From positions 2,199,630-2,263,629 of the forward strand of contig NZ_CP078077.1 of the NCBI RefSeq assembly GCF_023101185.1: 64,000 nucleotides of DNA, read 5' to 3'. Under the pieces are notes generated by a model that had not been told where the DNA came from, did no database searches, and saw nothing but the letters and a program-made list of their open reading frames with translations. Every line of letters starts with the position of its first letter. The stretch's first letter is position 1. The translations under genes were made by a program, and so were the position numbers. The DNA is from Microbacterium galbinum. GTDB taxonomy: Bacteria > Actinomycetota > Actinomycetes > Actinomycetales > Microbacteriaceae. Below are positions 28,467 to 36,900 of this stretch, piece by piece.

Positions 28467-28810
28467 GCGCACGCCCGTTGGCCCTCGTGGTCGAGGACGA
28501 CCTCGACCAGATGTCGCTGCTGCGTCGTCATCTCGACCGCGAGGGCTTCGACGTGTTCTCCGCCGGTGACGCCGAGTCGGCGATCTCGGCCTTCCCGCAC
28601 ATCGACCCCTCGCTCGCGGTGCTCGATCTGCTACTCCCGGGTATCTCCGGCACCGAATGCGCGCGCCTGGTGCGAGAGACGTTCCCGCGGTGCTTCCTCG
28701 TGATCAGCTCCGTGCTCGACGTGACGTCGTACCCGACGGCGGATGCCGCGCTCCCGAAGCCCGTGCGCGGGGCAGCCCTGCGCCGGGCCGTCGCGGGAGT
28801 CGACCGATGA
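28463..28810 (+). CDS. Stand-alone response-regulator receiver protein
   Basis: 115 residues, a single REC domain with no output module. The acidic pocket is VVEDDLDQ (E11-D13), phospho-acceptor D55 (VLDLLLPG), Ser82 and K99 (LPKPVRG). It is a little short at the last helix. Such proteins act as phosphate shuttles or allosteric partners. It overlaps the upstream small gene and the downstream kinase by 4 bases each, so kinase, single REC and REC-deacetylase may form a relay. Confidence 0.87.
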   Translation: MSARPLALVVEDDLDQMSLLRRHLDREGFDVFSAGDAESAISAFPHIDPSLAVLDLLLPGISGTECARLVRETFPRCFLVISSVLDVTSYPTADAALPKPVRGAALRRAVAGVDR

Positions 28811-30606
28811 ATCGTTACGAGTCCTTGGGCACGGCAGCCGCCCCCGCTCCCGTGCAGCGCGGGTGGCAGCGGTACTTCGACGACCCCACACCGCTCATGA
28901 AGCAGGGCCCCACGGCCATCGCCGTCGGCGTCGCAGGGCTGCTCGTGATCGCGGTGCCCGGTATCCAGGCCACGAATCCGGCGGCGGCGATCGTCGGTAT
29001 CGCTCTGGTGGGGCTCGTCACCGCACTCGCCGCGGTCCTCGCGGCACGGGGCGTTCACGACGGCTGGATCGTGCTCCTCATCCCCGCGGTGGACATCCTG
29101 GCCATCGGAGTGCTGCGTGTCGGCACAGGGGGAACCGCGTCGCTGTTCTCGTCGTTCGTCCTGCTCCCGGTGATCTGGCTCGCCGCCTCACCGGGGTTGC
29201 GTCCAGTCTTCCTGATCGGGGTCCTGACGTCGATCGCTTTCCTGATGCCGATCGCGCTCGACTCGGCAGCCGGCGAGCTCGCCTGGCTCCGCGGTGTGAT
29301 CAGCCCCCTAGTCTTCGCGGTGGCCGGGGCGATCGTCAACGAGCTCTCACGTCTCCAGCGTCTGCGCACCGCTCAAGCGGAGGCGCTCGTCGTCGAGCGC
29401 ACGGCGGCGCTCTCGGCCAACCTCTCGATGGTCCAGCAGCTCCAGGCCAGCGAGAAGCAGTACCAGTTCCTCCTGGAGTCGTTCAGCAGCCTGTGGAGCT
29501 CGATCACCGCCCAGGCGGTCATCGCCACCGACCGCAAGGGCGTCGTGATCGCCTGGAATCCCGGAGCGGAGCGCCTCATCGGTCTGTCCGTGGACGAGGC
29601 GCTCGATGATGTGACCGTCAATCGCTTCTTCGATCCCTCGGCACTCGGCCTGTTCGCCGATCCCGCGACTCCCCGCTCGCTCGACGACCCGACCGGGATG
29701 CGCGCCCTGCTCGACGAGGTCGACGAGGGCCGCACGGTCGAAGCCGATGTCGACATGACCACCGCCGGCGGATCCAGCGTGCCCGTGCGTCTCACGCTGT
29801 CGCTGTACCAGGGGACGGATGGCGCACAGCGCGGCTATCTGCTCGTCATCACGGACGAGACCAAGGCCGTCGAGGTCGCACGCCTCAAAGACGAGTTCGT
29901 CGGCATGATCTCGCATGAACTGCGCACGCCGTTGAGCGCGATCATCGGGTTCCTCGACCTGCTGCAGAACGATCCGGAACAACCGTTGACCGCTGACCAG
30001 CAGGACTTCGTGGCTGTGATCGAGCGGAACGCGAAACGCCTTCTGAACCTCGTCGGCGACCTGCTCTTCACCGCGCAGGCGGAGTCCGGTCGATTCCCGC
30101 TCGAGAAGGCGGAAACCGACCTCTCCGCTCTCGTGCGATCCGCCGTCGAGTCGTCCGGGCCGAACGCTCAGAAGAACGGCGTGGAGCTCCTCTCCGACAT
30201 CCCGGCGGAACCCATCCGTCTCCTCGTCGACGCCGGCCGAATCGGTCAGGCGATCGACAATCTCCTGTCGAACGCGATCAAGTTCACGCCGAGCGGCGGA
30301 CGAGTCACCGCACGCCTGGAGATGCGCGAGGGCGAAGCGCGCATCTGCATCGAGGACACCGGTTTCGGGATCCCGGAGGAAGAGCAGGGGATGCTGTTCA
30401 CTCGCTTCTTCCGCGCCTCGACGGCGACCCGGAACGCGGTGCCCGGGGTGGGGCTCGGGCTGACGATCACTCGCGCCATCGTTCAGGCGCACGGCGGGAC
30501 CATGAGCATGAGCAGCGAGGTGGGGAAGGGAACCGAGTTCTGGTTCACTCTTCCGGTCGAGCTGCGCACGGAAGCGCTGCGTCTCGAGGGCCTGCGCAAC
30601 GTCTGA
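28807..30606 (+). CDS. PAS-containing membrane sensor histidine kinase
   Basis: 599 residues. Five or six membrane helices at ~33-180, a coiled linker (~180-220), a PAS domain (~225-345), then HisKA with the phospho-His in GMISHELRTPLSAIIGF (H370), and HATPase_c with the N box LLSNAIKFT, EDTGFGIPEEE and GVGLGLTITRAI. The sensed signal could be at the membrane or in the cytosolic PAS. ATG overlaps the receiver gene by 4 bases. No DNA-binding regulator is in the unit, so its targets appear to be the two REC proteins encoded with it. Confidence 0.92.
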   Translation: MNRYESLGTAAAPAPVQRGWQRYFDDPTPLMKQGPTAIAVGVAGLLVIAVPGIQATNPAAAIVGIALVGLVTALAAVLAARGVHDGWIVLLIPAVDILAIGVLRVGTGGTASLFSSFVLLPVIWLAASPGLRPVFLIGVLTSIAFLMPIALDSAAGELAWLRGVISPLVFAVAGAIVNELSRLQRLRTAQAEALVVERTAALSANLSMVQQLQASEKQYQFLLESFSSLWSSITAQAVIATDRKGVVIAWNPGAERLIGLSVDEALDDVTVNRFFDPSALGLFADPATPRSLDDPTGMRALLDEVDEGRTVEADVDMTTAGGSSVPVRLTLSLYQGTDGAQRGYLLVITDETKAVEVARLKDEFVGMISHELRTPLSAIIGFLDLLQNDPEQPLTADQQDFVAVIERNAKRLLNLVGDLLFTAQAESGRFPLEKAETDLSALVRSAVESSGPNAQKNGVELLSDIPAEPIRLLVDAGRIGQAIDNLLSNAIKFTPSGGRVTARLEMREGEARICIEDTGFGIPEEEQGMLFTRFFRASTATRNAVPGVGLGLTITRAIVQAHGGTMSMSSEVGKGTEFWFTLPVELRTEALRLEGLRNV

Positions 30607-30641
30607 CATCCCGGTGAGGGGTCACGACTCGCCGCGTGCGG

Positions 30642-30658
30642 ACGCCGTCCTGCGGCGT
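30642..30658. terminator. Weak bidirectional hairpin between converging genes
   Basis: ACGCCG and CGGCGT (6 bases each, TCCTG loop) in the 63-base gap between the kinase and the oppositely oriented flavoprotein gene. No U-tract. Confidence 0.35.
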
Positions 30659-30669
30659 GTTCCGACCTC

Positions 30670-31764
30670 TCAGCTCACCTGGGGGAGCCGGAACGGCTCG
30701 GCGGCGCGCGCCGACTCGTCGAGCGCGAGATCCGCGAGCGTCGCCCCGATCCCGGTCGCGAACTTGAACCCGTGACCCGAGAAGCCCGCTCCGACGACGA
30801 TCCGGCCGCGTCGGTCGAGGACGAACACGCCGTCGTCGGTCGAGGTGTACGTGCAGCTGATCGGCACCGCGCTCGCCGCGTCGAGTCCCGGCATCCACTC
30901 GCGCACGTAGCCGGCGAGAGTGTCGAGATGCGTGGGGACGTGCGGGCGGGCGTCGGGGTCGACCTCGTCGCCCACGCGGTGGAAGCCGACCTTCACGCCC
31001 TCCCCGGGAGTGGGCATGCCGTAGACGGTCGCCGGGTACTCCGCCGGATCGACGTAGTGGTTGAACGACGGCCAGACGGCGTCGTCGACCGGCGCGAAGT
31101 GCGCGGGCGTCTCCTCGGTGACCGTGAGGCGGGGGAGCCCGAGCTCTCCGACCAGGTTCCGGCTCCAGGCGCCGACCGTGACCACCACGGTCTCGGCGCG
31201 CAGGTGCGAGCCGTCGGCGAGAGCGATGTCGATGCCCTCCCCGCGGTCGTCGATCGCGGCGACCGGCGTGCTCCATCGCACGTCGCCGCCCGCGGCGAGG
31301 ATGCGGCGCTCGAACTCGATCAGGGCAGCGGACGCCCGCACGACGCCGGCGTCGGGCGACCACAGCGCATCGCCGTCGAAGCGCATGCCGGCCCAGCGGC
31401 GGGTCGCCTCGTCTGCGGAGAGCACCTCGGCCGGGATGCCGCGCGCGGCCAGGCGCTCGTGGATCCGCCGCAGGTCGACATCACCGTGCGTGACGAGGCC
31501 GTGCAGCCGCAACAGGGGAGCCCCGCCGACGTCGCCGAGCGAGTCCCACCCCTCCCGCGCACGCACGAGGAGGTCGAGATAGTGATCCTCGTCGTAGGCG
31601 TTGTTGAAGTTGCGCGTGGCTCCGTGCGAGGCCCCCTCGCGATGGCCGCGGGCGAACCGCTCCAGCACGACGGGACGCTTCCCGCGTCGTGCGAGCTCCC
31701 AGGCGGTGGCGAGTCCCATGACCCCGCCGCCCACGACGACGACCGCTGCGGCATCCGCTCCCAT
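30670..31764 (-). CDS. FAD-dependent oxidoreductase, monomeric sarcosine oxidase / N-methyl amino acid oxidase type
   Basis: 364 residues from the ATG at 31764, which has GGGAGG just upstream; an in-frame extension of 12 residues is possible. The dinucleotide motif VVVVGGGVMGLATAWELA, then GASHGATRNFNNAY, and near the C terminus ISCTYTSTDDGVFVLDR with the Cys that covalently holds FAD in monomeric sarcosine oxidase, and AAGFSGHGFKF-like GAGFSGHGFKFATG. It probably oxidises an N-methyl amino acid to the amine, formaldehyde and H2O2. The exact substrate is unclear. Confidence 0.86.
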   Translation of the reverse strand: MGADAAAVVVVGGGVMGLATAWELARRGKRPVVLERFARGHREGASHGATRNFNNAYDEDHYLDLLVRAREGWDSLGDVGGAPLLRLHGLVTHGDVDLRRIHERLAARGIPAEVLSADEATRRWAGMRFDGDALWSPDAGVVRASAALIEFERRILAAGGDVRWSTPVAAIDDRGEGIDIALADGSHLRAETVVVTVGAWSRNLVGELGLPRLTVTEETPAHFAPVDDAVWPSFNHYVDPAEYPATVYGMPTPGEGVKVGFHRVGDEVDPDARPHVPTHLDTLAGYVREWMPGLDAASAVPISCTYTSTDDGVFVLDRRGRIVVGAGFSGHGFKFATGIGATLADLALDESARAAEPFRLPQVS

Positions 31765-31820
31765 GCATCCTCCCGATGTCGCTCCCAGTCTCCCAGCCAT
31801 CGACCGCCTCCGCGCCCGGG

Positions 31821-31826
31821 TAGTCT
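31821..31826 (+). promoter_or_regulatory. -10 hexamer of guaB3 (leaderless)
   Basis: TAGTCT ends 6 bases before the GTG at 31833. A second GTG at 31830 and an ATG at 31839 are also in frame, but the spacing rule seen at other genes picks 31833. Confidence 0.6.
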
Positions 31827-31832
31827 GGAGTG

Positions 31833-32954
31833 GTGACCATGGAGATCGAGCTCGGCCGAGGAAAGCGCGCGCGTCGCGCGTACACGTTCGATGACATCGC
31901 GGTGGTGCCCTCGCGGCGCACGCGCAACCCGGAGGACGTGTCGACCGCCTGGACGATCGACGCCTTCGGCTTCGGCATCCCCGTGCTGGGGGCGCCGATG
32001 GATTCCGTCGTGAGCCCGCAGACGGCGATCATGCTCGGGCAGCTCGGCGGCCTCGGCGTGCTCGACCTCGAGGGCCTGTGGACCCGGTACGAGAACCCCG
32101 AGCCGCTGCTCGCCGAGATCGCCGGCCTCAGCGACTCCCAGGCGACCGTGCGCATGCAGCAGCTGTACTCGGAGCCGATCAAGCCCGCGCTCATCACGCA
32201 GCGTCTCGCCGAGATCCGCGAGGCGGGCGTCACCGTCGCCGGTTCGCTCACGCCGCAGCGCACCCAGGAGTTCTACGACACGGTCGCCGCGGCCGGGGTC
32301 GACCTGTTCGTGATCCGTGGCACCACGGTGTCGGCGGAACACGTCTCGAGCGACGTCGAGCCCCTCAACCTCAAGAAGTTCATCTACGACCTCGACGTGC
32401 CCGTGATCGTCGGCGGCGCAGCCACCTACACGGCCGCGCTGCACCTCATGCGCACGGGCGCGGCCGGTGTGCTGGTCGGCTTCGGCGGGGGAGCGGCGTC
32501 GACCACGCGCGCGACCCTCGGCATCCACGCGCCGATGGCGACCGCCGTCTCCGACGTCGCGGCGGCGCGTCGCGACTACCTCGACGAGTCGGGCGGACGC
32601 TACGTGCACGTCATCGCCGACGGCGGCGTGGGCACCTCCGGCGACATCGTGAAGGCACTGGCGATGGGGGCGGATGCCGTCATGCTCGGCGTCGCGCTGG
32701 CCCGCGCCACCGATGCGCCCGGTCACGGCTACCACTGGGGCCCCGAGGCCCACCACCCGAAGCTGCCGCGCGGTCGTCGCGTGCAGGTCGGAGGGATCGG
32801 CACGCTCGAGGAGATCCTGTACGGCCCCGCTCCCGTGGCCGACGGCACCGCGAACCTCATCGGCGCGCTGCGCAAGTCCATGGCGACCACCGGATACTCC
32901 GACCTCAAGGAGTTCCAGCGGGTCGAGGTCGTCCTCGCCCCGTACGAAGCCTGA
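31833..32954 (+). CDS. guaB3: GuaB3 family IMP dehydrogenase-related protein
   Basis: 373 residues, barrel only, with no CBS insert. TFDDIAVVPSRRTRNPEDV at the N terminus, GAPMDSVVSP and GAAATYTAALH / [12 protein letters not shown] are IMPDH-like. The IMPDH catalytic loop (GSICTTR) is replaced by RGTTVSAEHVSS, so the catalytic Cys is absent. Actinobacterial GuaB3 proteins are conserved companions of guaB; work in other actinobacteria points to a GMP reductase-like or regulatory role, so IMPDH activity should not be assumed. SURF1 follows 17 bases later. Confidence 0.9.
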   Translation: MTMEIELGRGKRARRAYTFDDIAVVPSRRTRNPEDVSTAWTIDAFGFGIPVLGAPMDSVVSPQTAIMLGQLGGLGVLDLEGLWTRYENPEPLLAEIAGLSDSQATVRMQQLYSEPIKPALITQRLAEIREAGVTVAGSLTPQRTQEFYDTVAAAGVDLFVIRGTTVSAEHVSSDVEPLNLKKFIYDLDVPVIVGGAATYTAALHLMRTGAAGVLVGFGGGAASTTRATLGIHAPMATAVSDVAAARRDYLDESGGRYVHVIADGGVGTSGDIVKALAMGADAVMLGVALARATDAPGHGYHWGPEAHHPKLPRGRRVQVGGIGTLEEILYGPAPVADGTANLIGALRKSMATTGYSDLKEFQRVEVVLAPYEA

Positions 32955-32971
32955 TCCTCCGTATCGCCGCC

Positions 32972-33766
32972 GTGTCGTCCGCCCCGCTGTTCCCGCCGAC
33001 CCTCCGTGAGGTGATGCTGCGCGGGCGATGGATCGGCATGCTGCTGTTCTGCCTGCTGGTGGCCGGCGTGTTCGCCTGGCTCGGCCAGTGGCAGCTCGAG
33101 CGTGCGATCGAGACCGACCCGCCCGAGCCGGGCGCGACGGAACAGGTGCAACAGCTCGATGAGGTCGTGGAACCGGGGCAGTACCTTCCCGAGCCGCTCG
33201 TCGGTCAGCGGGTCGAGACCTCGGGCACCTGGGTGCCCGGCGACTTCCTCGTCGTCTCGCAGCGCTACAACGACGGCGTCGAGGGCTACTGGGTGACCGG
33301 TCAGCTGCGCGTCGCCGAGCGCACCTCGATCGCCGTCGCGATCGGATGGGCACCCGACCGCGAGAGCGCGGACGCGGCGATCGACGAACTGAACGCCGAT
33401 GACGGCGGCACCGTCGAGATCGCCGGCCGCATCATCTCCGACGAGGGACCGGTCCCGCCGCCGCACGACGAGCCCGACCGGATGAACCGAATGTCGACGG
33501 CCGCGCTGCTCAGCTTCTGGCACGACACCGACCAGCTCGACGTGTATCGGCCGTATCTCGCCGCGATCGAGGCATCCGCCGGGCTCGTCGACATCGATTC
33601 GCCGGCGCCGAACGAGATGTCGCCGGTCAACTGGCTCAACGTGTTCTACGCCGTCGAGTGGGCGATCTTCGCGGGCTTCGCCTTCTACCTCTGGTACCGC
33701 CTGGCGAAGGACGCGTGGGAGCGCGAGGTCGAGGAATTCGAGGACGCCGCCGCGGCGTCCGCCTGA
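32972..33766 (+). CDS. SURF1 family protein
   Basis: 264 residues from the GTG at 32972; an ATG at 33013 is a possible shorter start. N-terminal membrane helix GRWIGMLLFCLLVAGVFAWLG followed by the QWQLERA motif, a periplasmic beta-rich domain with GQRVETSGTWVPG, and a C-terminal membrane helix NWLNVFYAVEWAIFAGFAF. SURF1 helps insert heme a into cytochrome c oxidase subunit I. No oxidase genes are in the window; pairing with guaB3 is common in relatives as far as I recall. Confidence 0.88.
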   Translation: MSSAPLFPPTLREVMLRGRWIGMLLFCLLVAGVFAWLGQWQLERAIETDPPEPGATEQVQQLDEVVEPGQYLPEPLVGQRVETSGTWVPGDFLVVSQRYNDGVEGYWVTGQLRVAERTSIAVAIGWAPDRESADAAIDELNADDGGTVEIAGRIISDEGPVPPPHDEPDRMNRMSTAALLSFWHDTDQLDVYRPYLAAIEASAGLVDIDSPAPNEMSPVNWLNVFYAVEWAIFAGFAFYLWYRLAKDAWEREVEEFEDAAAASA

Positions 33767-33800
33767 CACGCGCACCCCGGGAATGCGGCCGTGCGCGGCC

Positions 33801-33829
33801 GGTGAGCAGTCGGTGACCAAACGGCGAAC
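33801..33829 (+). promoter_or_regulatory. PHO-box-like direct repeats upstream of the secreted nuclease
   Basis: GGTGAGC (33801), GGTGACC (33812) and GGCGAAC (33823) recur with exactly 11-base spacing and end 4 bases before the -35 of the nuclease promoter. Actinobacterial PhoP sites are 11-base direct repeats of GTTCACC; these are the reverse-complement orientation. Control by phosphate starvation is inferred from repeat geometry and the phosphate-scavenging product. Confidence 0.5.
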
Positions 33830-33833
33830 ACCA

Positions 33834-33862
33834 TTGAGGATGTCGGACCCTCTCCGTAGGGT
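33834..33862 (+). promoter_or_regulatory. Promoter of the secreted nuclease/5'-nucleotidase
   Basis: TTGAGG at 33834-33839 and TAGGGT at 33857-33862, 17 bases apart; the predicted start is near 33869, giving a ~97-base leader. Confidence 0.65.
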
Positions 33863-33965
33863 CGAAGACATGCGCGCGTCCGGACACACGCTCCGGGCGC
33901 TCGCACGACAGGCCCCACAAGGGCCCGACGTCACCGAAATCCACAATGTCGAGGAGACCGTTCGC

Positions 33966-36900
33966 ATGTCAGCCCCCCACGACGACGCCCGCACGGGAGT
34001 CGATTCGTCAGAATTCCGGAAGCGGGGGCGCACCGGCGCTCTCGCTCTGACCACCGCCGTCGCGCTGACCTTCGGGTCGCTCGCCGCGGCCCCCGCTTTC
34101 GCCGAGGAGCCCGTCGATGCCCCCGCATCGTCGAGCACCGAGACCGGGGCTCCGGCGACCCCCGCGCCGGACGACACCGCATCCCCCGCACCGGAGGTGG
34201 CCCCGTCGACGCCGCCGGCCGCCGAGGACGAGGCGGACGACGCGGCAGCGGCGCCCGCGCCCGAAGAAGCACCGGCGGCCCCCGCAGAGGATGCCGCGGT
34301 CGCGAGCACACCGGCCACCCACACGATCGCCGAGGTCCAGGGCACCGGCGACGTCTCTCCCGTGAACGGTCAGACCGTCACCGTCGAGGGCATCGTCACC
34401 GCCGACTATCGGACCGGCGGCTACAAGGGCATCGTGATCCAGACGCAGGGCTCCGGCGGCGCCGAGGACGCGACGCCCGGCGCCTCCGACGGCGTGTTCG
34501 TCTTCTTGAACGCCCTCGCTCCGACTCTCGAGATCGGCGACCTCGTCTCGGTCACCGGGCGGGTGAGCGAGTACTTCGGCCAGACCCAGATCTCGCCCAC
34601 GGCTCTCGCGGGTGTCGAGGTCGTCACGGCCGATGCCGGTCTGCCCGAGGTCACCCCTCTCCCCGACACCGTCGTGGGCGCCGACCGCGAGCAGTACGAG
34701 AACATGCTCGTCGCCCCGGCCGGTACCTACCGTCTCGCGTCGAGCCACCAGCTCTACAACTTCGGCACGCTGTGGTTGAACGCCGGGGAGGACCTCAACG
34801 TCAAGAGCACCGAGACGACGCGTCCGGGTGATGATGCCGCCGCGATCGCGGCCGCCAACCGGGCGAACCGCATCCTGCTCGACGACGCGTGGTCTCTGCA
34901 GGTCAACAACAACAACCACCCGGGTCAGCAGCCGTACTTCACGACCGACCAGGTCGTGCGCACGGGTGACGTCGTCGACTTCAGTGACGCCGGCTACATC
35001 CTGCAGTGGGGCTTCGACGACTGGCGGCTGCAGCCGACCGTGCCGATCGACGACTCCTCTCCCGCCGAGCTCAAGGTCGGCTTCGAACCGACCAACCCGC
35101 GCCCCGAGACCGCTCCGGACGTGGGCGGCGACGTGCAGGTCGGGTCGTTCAACGTCTTCAACTACTTCACGACGTTGAAGAGCGAGAACCCCGACGCGCG
35201 CGGCGCGGCGAATGCGGAGCAGTTCGCGATCCAGAAGTCCAAGATCATCGCGGCGATCAACGGACTCGACGCCGACATCGTCTCGCTCATGGAGATCGAG
35301 AACTCGGTCAAGCTCGGCAAGCCGATCGACACGGCGCTCGCCGACCTCGTCGACGGGCTCAACGACGCGGCGGGCGGCGAGGTGTGGGCGTTCGTGCCGA
35401 CGCCCGAGGCCCTGAACGACGCGGCGACGACCGACTACATCACCAACGCGATCATCTACAAGAAGGATGCCGTCTCACCGGTCGGCGACAGTGCGACCGT
35501 GACCGACGAGTCGGTGTGGGGCAATGCCCGTGAGCCGATCGCGCAGGCGTTCGACATCGACGGACGGGTCGTGACGGTCGTTGCGAACCACCTCAAGTCG
35601 AAGTCCCCGCCCACCGGCGCGGGGGCCGAGCCGGCCGACGGTCAGGGTTTCTTCAACGCCGACCGCGTGGCGCAGGCCGAGGCGATCCTCGACTTCGCCG
35701 GCGACCTCGAGCAGTCGACCGGGAGCAGCGACCTGCTGCTGATCGGCGACTTCAACGCCTACGGCAAGGAAGACCCGATCCACGTGTTCACGTCGGCGGG
35801 CTGGAGCGATCTCGTCGCCGACAAGACCGACGGACAGTACACGTACTCGTTCGACGGCGAGCTGGGTTCGCTCGACCACGTGATCGCATCGCCGTCGCTG
35901 GCCTCCTCGATCACCGGAGCCGGCGTCTGGGGCATCAACTCGCCCGAGTGGAGCGACCGCGGCTACGCGTTCGGTGCCACCGAGGCGGGTACGCCCTACC
36001 GGTCGAGCGACCACGACCCGATCATCGTCGGCGTCTCCGCGGAGATCCCGCCGGTGAGCATCGACGTCGTCACGGTGAACGACTTCCACGGACGCATCGA
36101 GGCCGACGGCGCCGCCGCCGGTGCCGCTGTGCTCGCAGGAGCCGTGCAGCAGTTCCGTTCCGAGAACCCGAACACGATCTTCGCGGGAGCGGGAGACCTG
36201 ATCGGTGCATCGACGTTCACCTCGTTCATCAACGACGACAACCCCACGATCGACGCGCTCAACGCGGCCGGTCTGGATGTGAGCTCGGCGGGCAACCACG
36301 AGTTCGACCAGGGCTGGGAGGACCTGCGCGATCGCGTGCAGGACCGCGCGGACTGGGAGTACATCGCGTCGAACGTGTTCGTGACCGAGACCGGCGAGCC
36401 CGCTCTGGCCCCCGCCTGGGTCAAGGAGCTCGACGGCGTCAAGGTCGGCTTCATCGGAGCCGTCACCGAGGATCTCGACTCGCTGGTCTCCCCGGAGGGG
36501 ATCGCCGACCTCGAGGTGCGCAGCATCGCCGACTCCGTGAACGCGGTGGCCGACGATCTGCGCGACGGCGACGAATCCAACGGCGAGGCCGACGTCATCA
36601 TCCTGCTCGTGCACGAGGGCGCCGAGAGCACCGATGTCGCGGCGGTCACGCCCGACTCGCCGCTCGGTGAGATCGTCTACGGCGTGGACGCCGATGTCGA
36701 TGCGATCGTCTCGGCTCACACCCACCTCGCCTACAACCACGTCATCGACGGCCGTCCGGTCGTCTCGGCAGGGCAGTACGGCGAGAACCTGGGCCTGATG
36801 AACATCCAGGTCGACCCGACCACGAAGGACCTGATCTCGATCACCAACGAGATCAAGCCGCTCACCGCCAACGGACAGCCGCTCTACCCGGCAGTGCCCG

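Noticed and set aside
31833..32954. Second functional IMP dehydrogenase
   Set aside because: The catalytic Cys loop is absent and there are no CBS domains; it belongs to the GuaB3 group.
33783..33965. N-terminal extension of the secreted nuclease
   Set aside because: The promoter and repeats lie in this stretch, and a normal signal peptide begins after the ATG at 33966.
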